A stretch of 64,000 nt of DNA from RH-AL1 sp964244495. GTDB lineage: Bacteria > Pseudomonadota > Alphaproteobacteria > Rhizobiales > Beijerinckiaceae. The notes under the pieces were generated by a model. The model was not told the DNA's origin. It saw only the letters and a program-made list of their open reading frames with translations, and made no database searches. Where the stretch lies: assembly GCA_964244495.1 (NCBI GenBank), contig CAXTIU010000007.1:62001-126000 (forward strand), read 5' to 3'. The position numbers and the translations under genes were made by a program. Shown here one piece after another: positions 54,683 through 63,045 of this stretch. Position 1 is the stretch's first letter. Each line of letters begins with the position of its first letter.

Positions 54683-55181
54683 ATGGGTCGCGATCGGGCT
54701 CGGCCTCGGCGGCAACCTCGGCGACGCGCCGGCCACCATCGCCTCGGCGCTGCGGATGCTCGGCCGTCGCGGGCACGTCAGGGTGACGACGGTGTCGTCG
54801 ATCTACCGGACACCCCCTTGGGGTCCCGTCGCGCAGGCCGACTTCGCCAACGCCTGCGCCCTCGCGGTGACGGACTTGGCGCCCCACGCCCTTCTCGGCG
54901 AGGTGAAGGCGGTCGAGCGCGCGCTGGGCCGGGAGGATGGCATACGCTGGGGTCCGCGCGCCATCGACATCGACATCCTCTTCTACGCCGGCGCGCGCGT
55001 GGACGCGACCGATCTCGTCATCCCGCACGAGAGCCTCTTCGCGCGCCCATTCGTCCTGATTCCGCTCGCGGAGATCGCGCCCGACCTCGTCATCGCCGGC
55101 CGCCGCGTCGGCGAGGCTGCCGCCGGCTGCGATGGAACGGGCGTCGGTCCGTGGTCCGGGACCGGCGCGCCGACGCTTTGA
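54675..55181 (+). CDS. folK: 2-amino-4-hydroxy-6-hydroxymethyldihydropteridine pyrophosphokinase
   Basis: 168 aa, transfers pyrophosphate from ATP to hydroxymethyldihydropterin. IGLGLGGNLGD, SIYRTPPWGPVAQADFANAC, RWGPRAIDIDILFY (metal-binding Asp pair) and IPHESLFARPFVLIPLAEIA are the signature segments. ATG 54675 lies inside the folP end. The stop codon is in the loop of a perfect 16-bp hairpin that closes the operon. Confidence 0.95.
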   Translation: MAEWVAIGLGLGGNLGDAPATIASALRMLGRRGHVRVTTVSSIYRTPPWGPVAQADFANACALAVTDLAPHALLGEVKAVERALGREDGIRWGPRAIDIDILFYAGARVDATDLVIPHESLFARPFVLIPLAEIAPDLVIAGRRVGEAAAGCDGTGVGPWSGTGAPTL

Positions 55182-55198
55182 TCGTCGGCGCGCCGGTC
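55160..55198 (+). terminator. 16-bp hairpin enclosing the folK stop codon
   Basis: GACCGGCGCGCCGACG at 55160-55175 pairs perfectly with 55183-55198 around a 7-base loop that contains the TGA of folK. Probable operon terminator or mRNA-stabilising structure; no U-tract. Confidence 0.65.
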
Positions 55199-55273
55199 TC
55201 GCGGACGCGAGGCGACGGCGACAGGCACGGTGCGGGAGCGACCTCGCCTTCTCGCAGCCGTACAGACTGGCGG

Positions 55274-55337
55274 ACTTGCGGTCGTACGGACTTGCGGTCG
55301 TATGGGCTTGCGGTCGTATGGGCTTGCGGTCCTGGGG
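55274..55337. repeat. 16-bp minisatellite, four units
   Basis: Units start at 55274, 55290, 55306 and 55322, with consensus (A/G)CTTGCGGTCGTATGG; the last is truncated in similarity. The complement carries CGCAAGTCC. The array is intergenic, between folK and transaldolase, and directly precedes duplicated element B. Confidence 0.85.
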
Positions 55338-55342
55338 GAGGC

Positions 55343-55446
55343 AGCGTAAGGTATCGTTACCTTGCCGCGCCCGACTGGCTCTAGCCGAAGTGGCCGCGAT
55401 CGTCCCGGAATCCTGACGCATGACGCAGCTGACGCAAGAATGTGCG
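55343..55446. repeat. Duplicated intergenic element, copy B
   Basis: Counterpart of 20921-21010. It has an AAGGTA/TACCTT hairpin at 55348-55363, a longer spacer, then TGACGCA at 55414, 55421 and 55430 with the same 7- and 9-base steps, and AGAATGTG. The remaining bases up to the transaldolase gene show no other feature beyond the small ORF at 55420. Confidence 0.75.
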
Positions 55447-55551
55447 TGTCGGACGATTTTCACCGGACCACGGCCATCGGGTCTCGGACCGACACGCGCG
55501 TCGCCTTCATGCAACGGACGGTCGCCAACTCGCGTTGAGCAGCACAGGTAG
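55420..55551 (+). CDS. Possible small ORF starting MTQLTQEC
   Basis: 43 codons beginning in the heptamer block of copy B. The first eight residues equal those of the ORF at 20984; one of these codons differs synonymously (CAG for CAA). After residue 8 the two diverge. It ends 61 bases before transaldolase. Coding status is unproven; no ribosome site is evident. Confidence 0.25.
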   Translation: MTQLTQECACRTIFTGPRPSGLGPTRASPSCNGRSPTRVEQHR

Positions 55552-55612
55552 CTGAACGCGACCTTGCAACGGACGCCTGGCTTCCGATCCGCTCTCGAAC
55601 AAAGGAAAGCCG

Positions 55613-56572
55613 ATGCCCTCCAAGCTCGACCAACTCAAGACCATGACCACAGTCGTCTCCGACTCCGGCGACTTCGAGAACCTGTCCGCCTTCGGCGTGA
55701 CCGACTCGACGACCAACCCGTCGCTGATCCTCAAGGCGGCCAACCTCAGCAACTACGATCGCCTGATCGAGGAGGCCGTGGTTTGGGGGCGCAGCCGCAA
55801 CGCCGTGACGAGCCAGATCACCGACCGCATCGCCGTCAACTTCGGCGCCGAGTTGACCAAGGTCGTGCCCGGCCGCGTGTCGACGGAGGTCGACGCCGAC
55901 CTGTCCTTCGACACGGAGGCGACGGTCGACAAGGCCAAGGCGATCATCGCCGACTACGCCAGTCGTGGTATCGACAAGAGCCGCATCCTCATCAAGGTGG
56001 CCTCCACCTGGGAGGGCATCAAAGCGGTCGAGATCCTTCAGAAGAAGGAGGGCATCGACTGCAACATGACGCTGATCTTCTCGCTCGCCCAGGCGATCGC
56101 CGCGGCGGACGCCGGCGCCTTCCTGATCTCGCCTTTCGTCGGCCGCATCATGGATTGGTACAAGAACAAGGAAGGCAAGGATTTCACGCCCGAGAACGAC
56201 CCTGGCGTGAAGTCGGTGCGCGAGATCTACGCCTACTACAAGGCTTACGGCATCAAGACCGTCGTGATGGGCGCCTCGTTCCGCAACGTCGGCGAGATCG
56301 AGGCCTTGGCCGGCTGCGACCGGCTGACGATCTCGCCCGACCTGTTGGAGAAGCTCGCCAACGACCAGGGCGAGCTGCCCCGGATGATGGAAGCGCAGAG
56401 GGCGGCCAAGCAGGCGCCGGCCAAGATCGCCATGGACGAGAAGACGTTCCGCCTCATGCTCAACATGGATCCGATGGCGACCGAGAAGCTCGCCGACGGC
56501 ATCCGGCTGTTCGCCAAGGACCTGCAAACCTTGCGCGAGGTCGTCTCGAGCCGCGTGCAGAAGGCGGCCTGA
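55613..56572 (+). CDS. tal: Transaldolase
   Basis: 319 aa, TalB-type enzyme of the pentose phosphate pathway that moves a dihydroxyacetone unit between sugar phosphates. VTDSTTNPSLILKA, VSTEVDADLSFDTEA, RILIKVASTWEGIKA (Schiff-base Lys), CNMTLIFSLAQAIAAADAGA and FLISPFVGRIMDWY are diagnostic. ATG 55613 follows AAAGGAAAG. It stands alone, with duplicated element B upstream and a terminator hairpin shared with the convergent ClC gene downstream. Confidence 0.96.
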   Translation: MPSKLDQLKTMTTVVSDSGDFENLSAFGVTDSTTNPSLILKAANLSNYDRLIEEAVVWGRSRNAVTSQITDRIAVNFGAELTKVVPGRVSTEVDADLSFDTEATVDKAKAIIADYASRGIDKSRILIKVASTWEGIKAVEILQKKEGIDCNMTLIFSLAQAIAAADAGAFLISPFVGRIMDWYKNKEGKDFTPENDPGVKSVREIYAYYKAYGIKTVVMGASFRNVGEIEALAGCDRLTISPDLLEKLANDQGELPRMMEAQRAAKQAPAKIAMDEKTFRLMLNMDPMATEKLADGIRLFAKDLQTLREVVSSRVQKAA

Positions 56573-56602
56573 GGTCGTCAGCCATCACCGAAACCACCGA
56601 TC

Positions 56603-56622
56603 GCGCGGGGTCCGCCCCGCGC
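56603..56622. terminator. Hairpin between convergent tal and ClC genes
   Basis: GCGCGGGG (56603-56610) pairs with CCCCGCGC (56615-56622) around TCCG. Probable bidirectional terminator. Confidence 0.6.
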
Positions 56623-58424
56623 TATCGCTCGGGTATCCAGGTTTCGCCGGACAGGTCCTTGCGCACGGCGTCGAGTTCCACCACGTAGCGCCGCAGCACG
56701 TGCGCCTCCGTCAGCATGCCCACGACGCGCCGGTCGCTGCCGATCACGGCGAGCGCTTCGCTCTCGGTCTCCTCGAAGATGCGTGCCGCCTCCCGGACGT
56801 TCATGTCCGGGCTGAGCGTCGACTCCGTGTGGTGCAGCAGGCTCGACAACGACGCGCGCCGGCTCGCTTCGTCGGAGACGCTCGCGTGCGCCTCGTTGAC
56901 CGCGATCATGCCGGCGTAACGGTCGAACGGATCGGTGGCGATGATCCAGTGGGCGCTGCCGGGCGGGTGGTTCTGCAGGAAGCCACCGATCGAGCTGTCG
57001 GCGAAGGTGGTGCCGACATCCGCGCGCATCATGCGCCCCACCGTCAGCTCGCGCATCCAGCCGACGTCCTGAGCGCTGCGGATCGACTCTCCCCGCAGGT
57101 GCAGGCGCCAAGTGGCGAAGCTGTAGCCGAAGGTTCGGCGCACGATCACGGAGACCAGCGTCGTCGCGGCAAGGATGAGGATCGACAGGGGGAAGTCGCC
57201 GGTGGTCTCCAGGGCCAGGAAGCTCATCGTCAGGGGGCCGCCGACGATGGTGACCGAGAGGCCGGCCATGCCGACGATGGCGCAGGTGGTCGCGTCGACG
57301 GCGAGGCCCGGCATGAGACCGATGCCTACGGCGTAGAACGTCAGGCCGACAAGGGCGCCGAGATAAAGGGACGCGAAGAAGAGACCGCCGCGAAAGCCGC
57401 TGCCGATCGAGATCGCCGACGCCAGCGACTTCAGCACAAGGGTCAGGAAGAGCCCTCCCAGCATCGGCGCCGTGCCGTGGAGAAGCATGGCGACCGCTCC
57501 ATGTCCGGCGGAAAGGACGTGCGGCGTCACGAGCGCCATGGCGCCGAGGCCCACGCCCCCCACCGCCGGCTGCAAGTGGGGCGGCAAGCGACTTTTCCGG
57601 AACAGGTTCTCGACCAGGGTGACGCCGCGCATGATCGCGATCCCGACGGCGGCGCAGGTCAGTGACAGGAGTAGCAGGGCGATGATGCCATTGCCGTGCA
57701 GGGTGAATTCGGACGCTATCTGGCCGATGAAGCTTCCCTCGACACCGACGGCGCGGGACACGAGGACACCGGAGATCGCCGCCGCGATCACCGGCGCGAG
57801 GCCGAACGGCGTGTAGGTGCCGATGACGAGCTCGAAGGCGTAGAAGGCGCCGGTGAGCGGGGCCCCGAACGCCGAGCCGATCGCTCCGGCCGATCCCGCG
57901 CCGACGAGCATGCGCAGGTCCGAACGACGCATGTTGAAGGTGCGACCGAGCCAGGACGCGAGCCCGGAGCCGAGCTGGGTGTAGCCGGCCTCGAGTCCGA
58001 CGGACGCGCCGAACCCGTTGGACAGCAACGTCTGCGTCCCGATGATCACGCTGTCGACGACGGACATGTGACCGCCGTGCAAGGCGTTGGCTTCGATGGG
58101 ATCGACCGGCCGCCGGCGACGCCAGTTCGCCAAGGCCCGACTGCTCAGTCCGAGGCAGAGGCCGCCGACGACGGGCACCAGGGCCAGCCAGGGGCTGCCG
58201 AGCCGGCCCATGGCGCTGACCGATTTATGGTTGAACAGGAGCACGTGCATGAAGGTCGCGGCGTGCGACAGGCCCGCGGTGAGCAGACCCGCGGCGATGC
58301 CGACGATGACGGCGAGGAAGATGAGCCCGCTCTCGCTGGCGCGCACCGCGGTGCGGATCCGTAGGACGGCGGCCGCTCCGATCTGCGCCGATCGTGAAGG
58401 CTGTACGGAATTGAGCGAGGTCAC
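56622..58424 (-). CDS. ClC-family chloride channel/transporter with CBS domains
   Basis: 600 aa. The membrane domain (about residues 30-440, ten or more hydrophobic helices) contains FGASVGLEAGYTQLGSGLAS, whose Glu corresponds to the gating glutamate of ClC transporters, and SGFRGGLFFASLYLGALVG in place of the usual GxFxP loop. The cytoplasmic tail has two CBS modules (about 470-530 and 540-595), which may sense adenine nucleotides. It moves chloride, possibly in exchange for protons, across the inner membrane. GTG 58424; an ATG-start alternative is not near. Confidence 0.88.
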   Translation of the reverse strand: MTSLNSVQPSRSAQIGAAAVLRIRTAVRASESGLIFLAVIVGIAAGLLTAGLSHAATFMHVLLFNHKSVSAMGRLGSPWLALVPVVGGLCLGLSSRALANWRRRRPVDPIEANALHGGHMSVVDSVIIGTQTLLSNGFGASVGLEAGYTQLGSGLASWLGRTFNMRRSDLRMLVGAGSAGAIGSAFGAPLTGAFYAFELVIGTYTPFGLAPVIAAAISGVLVSRAVGVEGSFIGQIASEFTLHGNGIIALLLLSLTCAAVGIAIMRGVTLVENLFRKSRLPPHLQPAVGGVGLGAMALVTPHVLSAGHGAVAMLLHGTAPMLGGLFLTLVLKSLASAISIGSGFRGGLFFASLYLGALVGLTFYAVGIGLMPGLAVDATTCAIVGMAGLSVTIVGGPLTMSFLALETTGDFPLSILILAATTLVSVIVRRTFGYSFATWRLHLRGESIRSAQDVGWMRELTVGRMMRADVGTTFADSSIGGFLQNHPPGSAHWIIATDPFDRYAGMIAVNEAHASVSDEASRRASLSSLLHHTESTLSPDMNVREAARIFEETESEALAVIGSDRRVVGMLTEAHVLRRYVVELDAVRKDLSGETWIPER

Positions 58425-58563
58425 ACTGATCCCATGCGAGGGCCGAACACCGGCAAGGCCCGGTGCCGGGGCTTGAAGATCCTACGATGCATGGTCATCC
58501 ACGCGTCGGTCCCACGATGTCAACGTGAAAGACCGGTCAGGGTGAACACGGGGCCGATGCGAA

Positions 58564-58587
58564 GAACCCGGCCAAGGGGCCGGGTTC
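58564..58587 (-). terminator. Intrinsic terminator of ftsH
   Basis: GAACCCGGCC/GGCCGGGTTC is a perfect 10-bp stem with a 4-base loop, 27 bases after the ftsH stop. On the transcribed strand it is followed by TTCGC, a weak U-run. Confidence 0.7.
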
Positions 58588-58613
58588 GCTCGTTGCCACA
58601 CGCGTCGCGTCCT

Positions 58614-60542
58614 TCAAGTCTGGGGCTGGGGCTCCAGCCCGCCCGGCTCGTGTCCGGGCTTAGGCCGGGTGGCGCCGGTCGTCGGGATCGGCGATCCGCG
58701 CGGGGGTGTCGGCGTATCGTCGCCGGCATCGCGCACGGGGGTCTTGCCGTTGAGAAGGCCGATGATCTCATCCCCCGACAGGGTTTCATACTCGAGGAGC
58801 CCCTGCGCCAGGGTCTCGAGATCGTGCTTCTTCTCGGTGATGATACGGGTCGCCTCCGACAAGCCGTACTCGACCAGGCGACGGACCTCGGCATCGATCT
58901 TCCGCGACGTCTCCTCGGACAAGGCGTTCTGCTTGCCCATGGAGTAGCCGAGGAACACTTCCTCCTGGTTCTCGCCGTACATCACCGTGCCGAGCGCGTC
59001 GGAAAAGCCCCATTGCGTGACCATCGCGCGGGCGAGCTTGGTGGCCTGCTGGATATCCGACTGCGCGCCGGAGGTCACCTTCTCCTTGCCGAAGATGATC
59101 TCCTCCGACACCCGACCGCCCATCAGCACCGCGAGGCGCGAGGTCATCTGCTCGTAGCTCATCGACAGCTTGTCGCGCTCGGGCAGCTGCATGACCATAC
59201 CGAGCGCGCGGCCGCGTGGGATGATCGTCGCCTTGTGAACCGGATCGGTCGCCGGCACGTTCAGGGCGACGAGGGCGTGACCTCCCTCGTGATAGGCGGT
59301 CAGCATTTTTTCCTGCTCGGTCATGACGAGGGTGCGGCGCTCGGCGCCCATCATGATCTTGTCCTTGGAATCCTCGAACTCGACCATGGTGACGATGCGC
59401 TTGCCGCGCCGCGCCGCCATCAGCGCCGCCTCGTTGACGAGGTTCATCAGGTCCGCGCCGGAGAACCCCGGCGTACCGCGCGCAACGACCTTGAGGTCCA
59501 CGTCGGGCGATAGCGGCACCTTGCGCACGTGCACCTTGAGGATGCGCTCGCGGCCGATCACGTCGGGGTTCGGCACGACGATCTGGCGGTCGAAGCGGCC
59601 AGGACGCAGCAGCGCGGGGTCGAGCACGTCGGGGCGGTTGGTCGCCGCGATGAGGATGATCCCCTCATTCGCCTCGAAGCCGTCCATCTCGACGAGCAAC
59701 TGGTTCAGCGTCTGCTCGCGCTCGTCGTTGCCGCCGCCGAGGCCGGCGCCGCGATGGCGGCCGACCGCATCGATCTCGTCGATGAAGATGATGCAGGGCG
59801 CGTTCTTCTTGGCCTGCTCGAACATGTCGCGGACCCGGCTCGCGCCGACGCCGACGAACATTTCCACGAAGTCCGAGCCGGAGATCGTGAAGAAGGGAAC
59901 GTTCGCCTCGCCGGCGATGGCGCGGGCGAGCAGCGTCTTGCCCGTGCCGGGCGGTCCGACCAGCAGCACGCCGCGCGGGATGCGGCCGCCGAGGCGCTGG
60001 AACTTCTGCGGATCGCGCAGGAATTCGACGATCTCCTGCAGGTCCTCCTTGGCCTCGTCGACGCCGGCGACATCCTCGAACGTCACGCGCCCGTGCGCCT
60101 CGGTCAGGAGCTTGGCCTTCGACTTACCGAAGCCCATCGCCTTGCCGCCGGCACCCTGCATCTGCCGGGACACGAAGATCCAAAGACCGAGAAAGGCCAG
60201 CAACGGCAGCCCGTTGACAAGGAGCGAGATCAGCCAGTTGTTGCCGTCGGACGGCGGCTTGGCCGAGATGTTGACGCCCTTCTTCACCAGGGTCTGTACC
60301 AGGGACGGATCGTTCGGCGCGTAGACCGTGAAGGCACGGTTGTCCGTGAAGTGGCCGGCGATCTCCGGCCCGGAGATCGTGACGTCACGAACGTGGCTCT
60401 GGTCCACCTCGGTCAGCAGGTGGCTGAAGTTGATTTCCGTAGAGGCCGTCTTCTGTCCCGGGTTCTGGAACAGCATGACCAGGGCGACCACGAGCAGGAA
60501 AATGATCACCCAGAGTGCGAAATTGCGGAAGTTGGGGTTCAT
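58614..60542 (-). CDS. ftsH: ATP-dependent zinc metalloprotease FtsH
   Basis: 642 aa, inner-membrane quality-control protease. Two membrane segments (about residues 7-26 and 103-125) flank a periplasmic domain. The AAA module has GPPGTGKT (Walker A), IIFIDEIDAVG (Walker B) and the SRH region RPDVLDPALLRPGRFDRQIV; the zinc site is HEGGH. Length matches family (about 640). ATG 60542. It is downstream of tilS, the conserved tilS-ftsH order, and ends in a clear terminator. Confidence 0.98.
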   Translation of the reverse strand: MNPNFRNFALWVIIFLLVVALVMLFQNPGQKTASTEINFSHLLTEVDQSHVRDVTISGPEIAGHFTDNRAFTVYAPNDPSLVQTLVKKGVNISAKPPSDGNNWLISLLVNGLPLLAFLGLWIFVSRQMQGAGGKAMGFGKSKAKLLTEAHGRVTFEDVAGVDEAKEDLQEIVEFLRDPQKFQRLGGRIPRGVLLVGPPGTGKTLLARAIAGEANVPFFTISGSDFVEMFVGVGASRVRDMFEQAKKNAPCIIFIDEIDAVGRHRGAGLGGGNDEREQTLNQLLVEMDGFEANEGIILIAATNRPDVLDPALLRPGRFDRQIVVPNPDVIGRERILKVHVRKVPLSPDVDLKVVARGTPGFSGADLMNLVNEAALMAARRGKRIVTMVEFEDSKDKIMMGAERRTLVMTEQEKMLTAYHEGGHALVALNVPATDPVHKATIIPRGRALGMVMQLPERDKLSMSYEQMTSRLAVLMGGRVSEEIIFGKEKVTSGAQSDIQQATKLARAMVTQWGFSDALGTVMYGENQEEVFLGYSMGKQNALSEETSRKIDAEVRRLVEYGLSEATRIITEKKHDLETLAQGLLEYETLSGDEIIGLLNGKTPVRDAGDDTPTPPRGSPIPTTGATRPKPGHEPGGLEPQPQT

Positions 60543-60700
60543 GTGTGATCCAGGAGGATCCGGCCCGAAGCCCTGACCCGAAGGAGAAAGATCGCCTGAA
60601 CCGATCGGCTACACGCGATGCGTGATCCCGGCGAGTTTTTGGCTAGCCTTGCGAATGTAAGCCGTGCCTCTTGTCTTGCCAAGTGAGCGCGACGGGCGCG

Positions 60701-61774
60701 TCAATTGGGCAGCGAACGGGGCGGGTCCGCGCGTCCCCTGCGGCGGCTCGGCTCGGGCGTCACCTCGACCACGCCGTCGCCCCCGCACACAATCCTGGCG
60801 CCGCCCAACGTCGCGCGGTGCGGCCGGCCGGCGGCGAGGGCGTCGCGGACCGCCGCGGTGAGTGCTTCCAGGCGCCGGAGCGAGATCGGGCCGGTGCGGG
60901 ACGCGGCATGCTCGACCGCTCGTTTGAGGAGGCGTCCGACGATCGCCGGCTCCGCCCGTCCCACCCCCGCGAAGCCGGCACGGTAGAGGCCATCGGTCCT
61001 GACAGGTGCGACGACCTGTTCGAGCCGCCGGACCTCGGCGTCCAGCGCGTCGTCGGCCTGCGCCATGCGGCTGGCCAGCCGCAGCAGGGCCGGCACATCG
61101 AGGCCGAGGCTCGCCAGCGTCGAGGCCTGCGCGCGCAGCCGAGCCCGCGCGTAGGCCTGATCGACGTTGGAAGGATCGTGGATGGTGTGCAAGCCCTCCC
61201 GCCGGCAGAATTCCACCAGTTCGGCCTTGCGCAGGCCGAGCAGCGGCCGCAGCAGCCGGAGGCCGGGCGCCAGGGCCGTGTCGCGCCGCATGCCGGCGAG
61301 CCCGGTGACGCCGCTGCCGCGCGTCAGCCTGAGCAGGACGGTCTCGGCCTGATCGTCGGCGTGATGGCCTGTGAGGACGTGCGTCGCGCCGACCGCGCAG
61401 GCGTGGGCGATGAGGAGCGCGTAGCGCGCCGCCCGGGCGCGCTCCTGGATGCCGGTGGCGGGCTTCGGCCCTTCCCACGGCAGGACCGCGTGGGAAAACC
61501 CGAGCACCGCCGCCGCCGCACCGACACGGTCCGCCTCGGCGCGCGAGGCCGGCCGCAAGCCATGGTCGACGGTGGCGACATGGAGCGTCGGGGCCTCCGC
61601 ACCGAGGCGACGTGCCCAGCGCGCGGCCATGCCCATGAGCGCGACCGAGTCCGGGCCGCCGGACACCGCGAGGAGCAGGTTCGCCCGTTCCAGCCCGGCG
61701 AAGACGCCGTCGACGGCGACCGAGGCGGCGTCGCCGAGCGCCTCGACGGAAGGGAAGCCGTCCGCCTTGGTCAC
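60701..61774 (-). CDS. tilS: tRNA(Ile)-lysidine synthetase TilS
   Basis: 357 aa, modifies C34 of tRNA-Ile(CAU) to lysidine so that it reads AUA. LLAVSGGPDSVALMGMAARW (PP-loop), VATVDHGLRPASRAEA, GIQERARAARYALL, VLTGHHADDQAETVLLRLTR and RLLRPLLGLRKAELVEFCRR mark the N-terminal ATPase domain; the C-terminal part is diverged, as usual in this clade. The GTG at 61774 has GGTGAAG upstream. It is followed by ftsH after about 160 bases and preceded by cpoB. Confidence 0.93.
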   Translation of the reverse strand: MTKADGFPSVEALGDAASVAVDGVFAGLERANLLLAVSGGPDSVALMGMAARWARRLGAEAPTLHVATVDHGLRPASRAEADRVGAAAAVLGFSHAVLPWEGPKPATGIQERARAARYALLIAHACAVGATHVLTGHHADDQAETVLLRLTRGSGVTGLAGMRRDTALAPGLRLLRPLLGLRKAELVEFCRREGLHTIHDPSNVDQAYARARLRAQASTLASLGLDVPALLRLASRMAQADDALDAEVRRLEQVVAPVRTDGLYRAGFAGVGRAEPAIVGRLLKRAVEHAASRTGPISLRRLEALTAAVRDALAAGRPHRATLGGARIVCGGDGVVEVTPEPSRRRGRADPPRSLPN

Positions 61775-61833
61775 GCTTCACCCGTCTTTCCCAATCCCTC
61801 GGTGGCGCCTTTCCGGCTCATCGCGAACGGCCG

Positions 61834-62892
61834 TCAGCACTGGGCGCGCTTGGCCTCCCGCTCGGCCCCGTTGCGGACGTAGGCGGGTGCGTTCGGGTAC
61901 TTGCGCGACACTTCGCCGAACGTCGCGCAGGCCTGTTCCTTGGCACCCAGCGCCTTGAGAGACAGGCCGAGGTGCAACATCGCGTCAGGCGCACGCGTCG
62001 AGTTCGCGTAGTCGGTGGAGATCTTCAGGTATTGTTCCGCCGCCTCCCGGCTGCGGCCACGCTGGGCGAAGCTTTCACCGAGGTAGTAGGTGGCATCCGC
62101 CACGAGACGGTTCTTGGGGTTCTTCTCGATGAAGGCGGTGAAACCCTTCTCGGCGGTGTCGTACTGCTTGTCGCGGAAATAGCCGAGCGCCGTCTCGTAC
62201 TCCTCGCGGGGCGTTCCGGGGGGCGGCACGCTCGCGACCGCTGTCCCACCCGGCGTCGTTCCCACGACGGCCGAGGCTTTCGGCGTGCCGGAGGGTAGTT
62301 GCAGCGTCGGCGCCAGCGTGTCGCCGCCGGTTCCCTCGGCGCGGCGCAGCTTGCCGCCGGACAGGTCCATCGGCGCGCCGCTCGCGTCGTCCGGCGTCGT
62401 GGCGGCGACCGAACCCAGCGACTTCGGCCGGCCCGGCGCGCCCGGCGCGGCGTCGGGGTCGAAGGCGTCATCGCGGCGCTTCCGTGCGGCCGGCGCGGCA
62501 TCGGCTCCCGCCGCCCCACCGGCATCGCCCACGCTCGTCGCGCCACCCGTCCCCGCATCGCCGTGCTTCACCCGTCCGCCTCCCGACGTGAAGCGGGAGT
62601 CGACGTCCGCCTGGAACCGCTGGAGCTGGTCGATGAGCTTGCGATTGGCGTTCTGCAGCTCTTCGATCTGCCCGGTCATCTCACGGATACGTCCCTCCAG
62701 CTTGCCGACGCGCACCCCGAGGCCGGCAGAGTCGGGCGCATCAACGGGTGCGCCGCCATCGTCGCGGTCGTCGCCGAAGCCGGGCGGCGGCCGGCCGTAG
62801 TCCTGCGACGCCGCCGGCATCGCCGCGACCGCGAGGGACACGGCGAGCGGCATAGCGAACAGGCTGGCGGCGAGATGGCGGCGCAAGGTCAT
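61834..62892 (-). CDS. cpoB: Tol-Pal-associated protein CpoB (YbgF)
   Basis: 352 aa. A signal peptide (FAMPLAVSLAVAAMPAASQ) leads to the mature periplasmic protein, a coiled coil (VGKLEGRIREMTGQIEELQN, LIDQLQRFQAD), a long Gly/Ala/Asp-rich linker, and C-terminal TPR repeats (EEYETALGYFRDKQYDTAEK, AADATYYLGESF-like blocks). CpoB coordinates outer-membrane constriction with cell-wall synthesis. ATG 62892. It is 59 bases upstream of tilS. The usual upstream partners tolB and pal are missing; an SDR gene occupies that place. Confidence 0.9.
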   Translation of the reverse strand: MTLRRHLAASLFAMPLAVSLAVAAMPAASQDYGRPPPGFGDDRDDGGAPVDAPDSAGLGVRVGKLEGRIREMTGQIEELQNANRKLIDQLQRFQADVDSRFTSGGGRVKHGDAGTGGATSVGDAGGAAGADAAPAARKRRDDAFDPDAAPGAPGRPKSLGSVAATTPDDASGAPMDLSGGKLRRAEGTGGDTLAPTLQLPSGTPKASAVVGTTPGGTAVASVPPPGTPREEYETALGYFRDKQYDTAEKGFTAFIEKNPKNRLVADATYYLGESFAQRGRSREAAEQYLKISTDYANSTRAPDAMLHLGLSLKALGAKEQACATFGEVSRKYPNAPAYVRNGAEREAKRAQC

Positions 62893-62991
62893 CCGGAATT
62901 GTTCCAGTCGGTCGGGCGGCGCCAGATAAACGCGCGCAAAACGGCAGATTTTGGCCGGCGCTGCCGCGACGGCGGCCGATCGTCGGCCGCG

Positions 62992-63045
62992 TCAAACCCG
63001 CTCGCGCGTCCTGGGAACTCAAACCCGCTCGCGCGTCCTGGGAAC
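62992..63045. repeat. 27-bp tandem pair spanning the SDR stop codon
   Basis: Two identical 27-bp copies, 62992-63018 and 63019-63045. The second encodes the last eight residues and stop of the SDR (VPRTRERV, TGA); the first repeats them just past the stop. Related in sequence to the pair at 9187-9240 (shared TCAAACC, CGCGTC, GGGA). Confidence 0.88.

Noticed and set aside
54438..55514. Minus-strand open frame with HSCVSCVMRQ, resembling one near 20935-21429 (THSCVSCVMRQE)
   Set aside because: Both similarities are the complement of the duplicated TGACGCA element; surrounding sequence is antisense to folK/folP or to the CMD gene. The element itself is reported instead.
62893..63018. Remains of tolB or pal upstream of cpoB
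   Set aside because: No translated segment between cpoB and the SDR resembles either; the space holds only the 27-bp repeat and a short promoter-like stretch.
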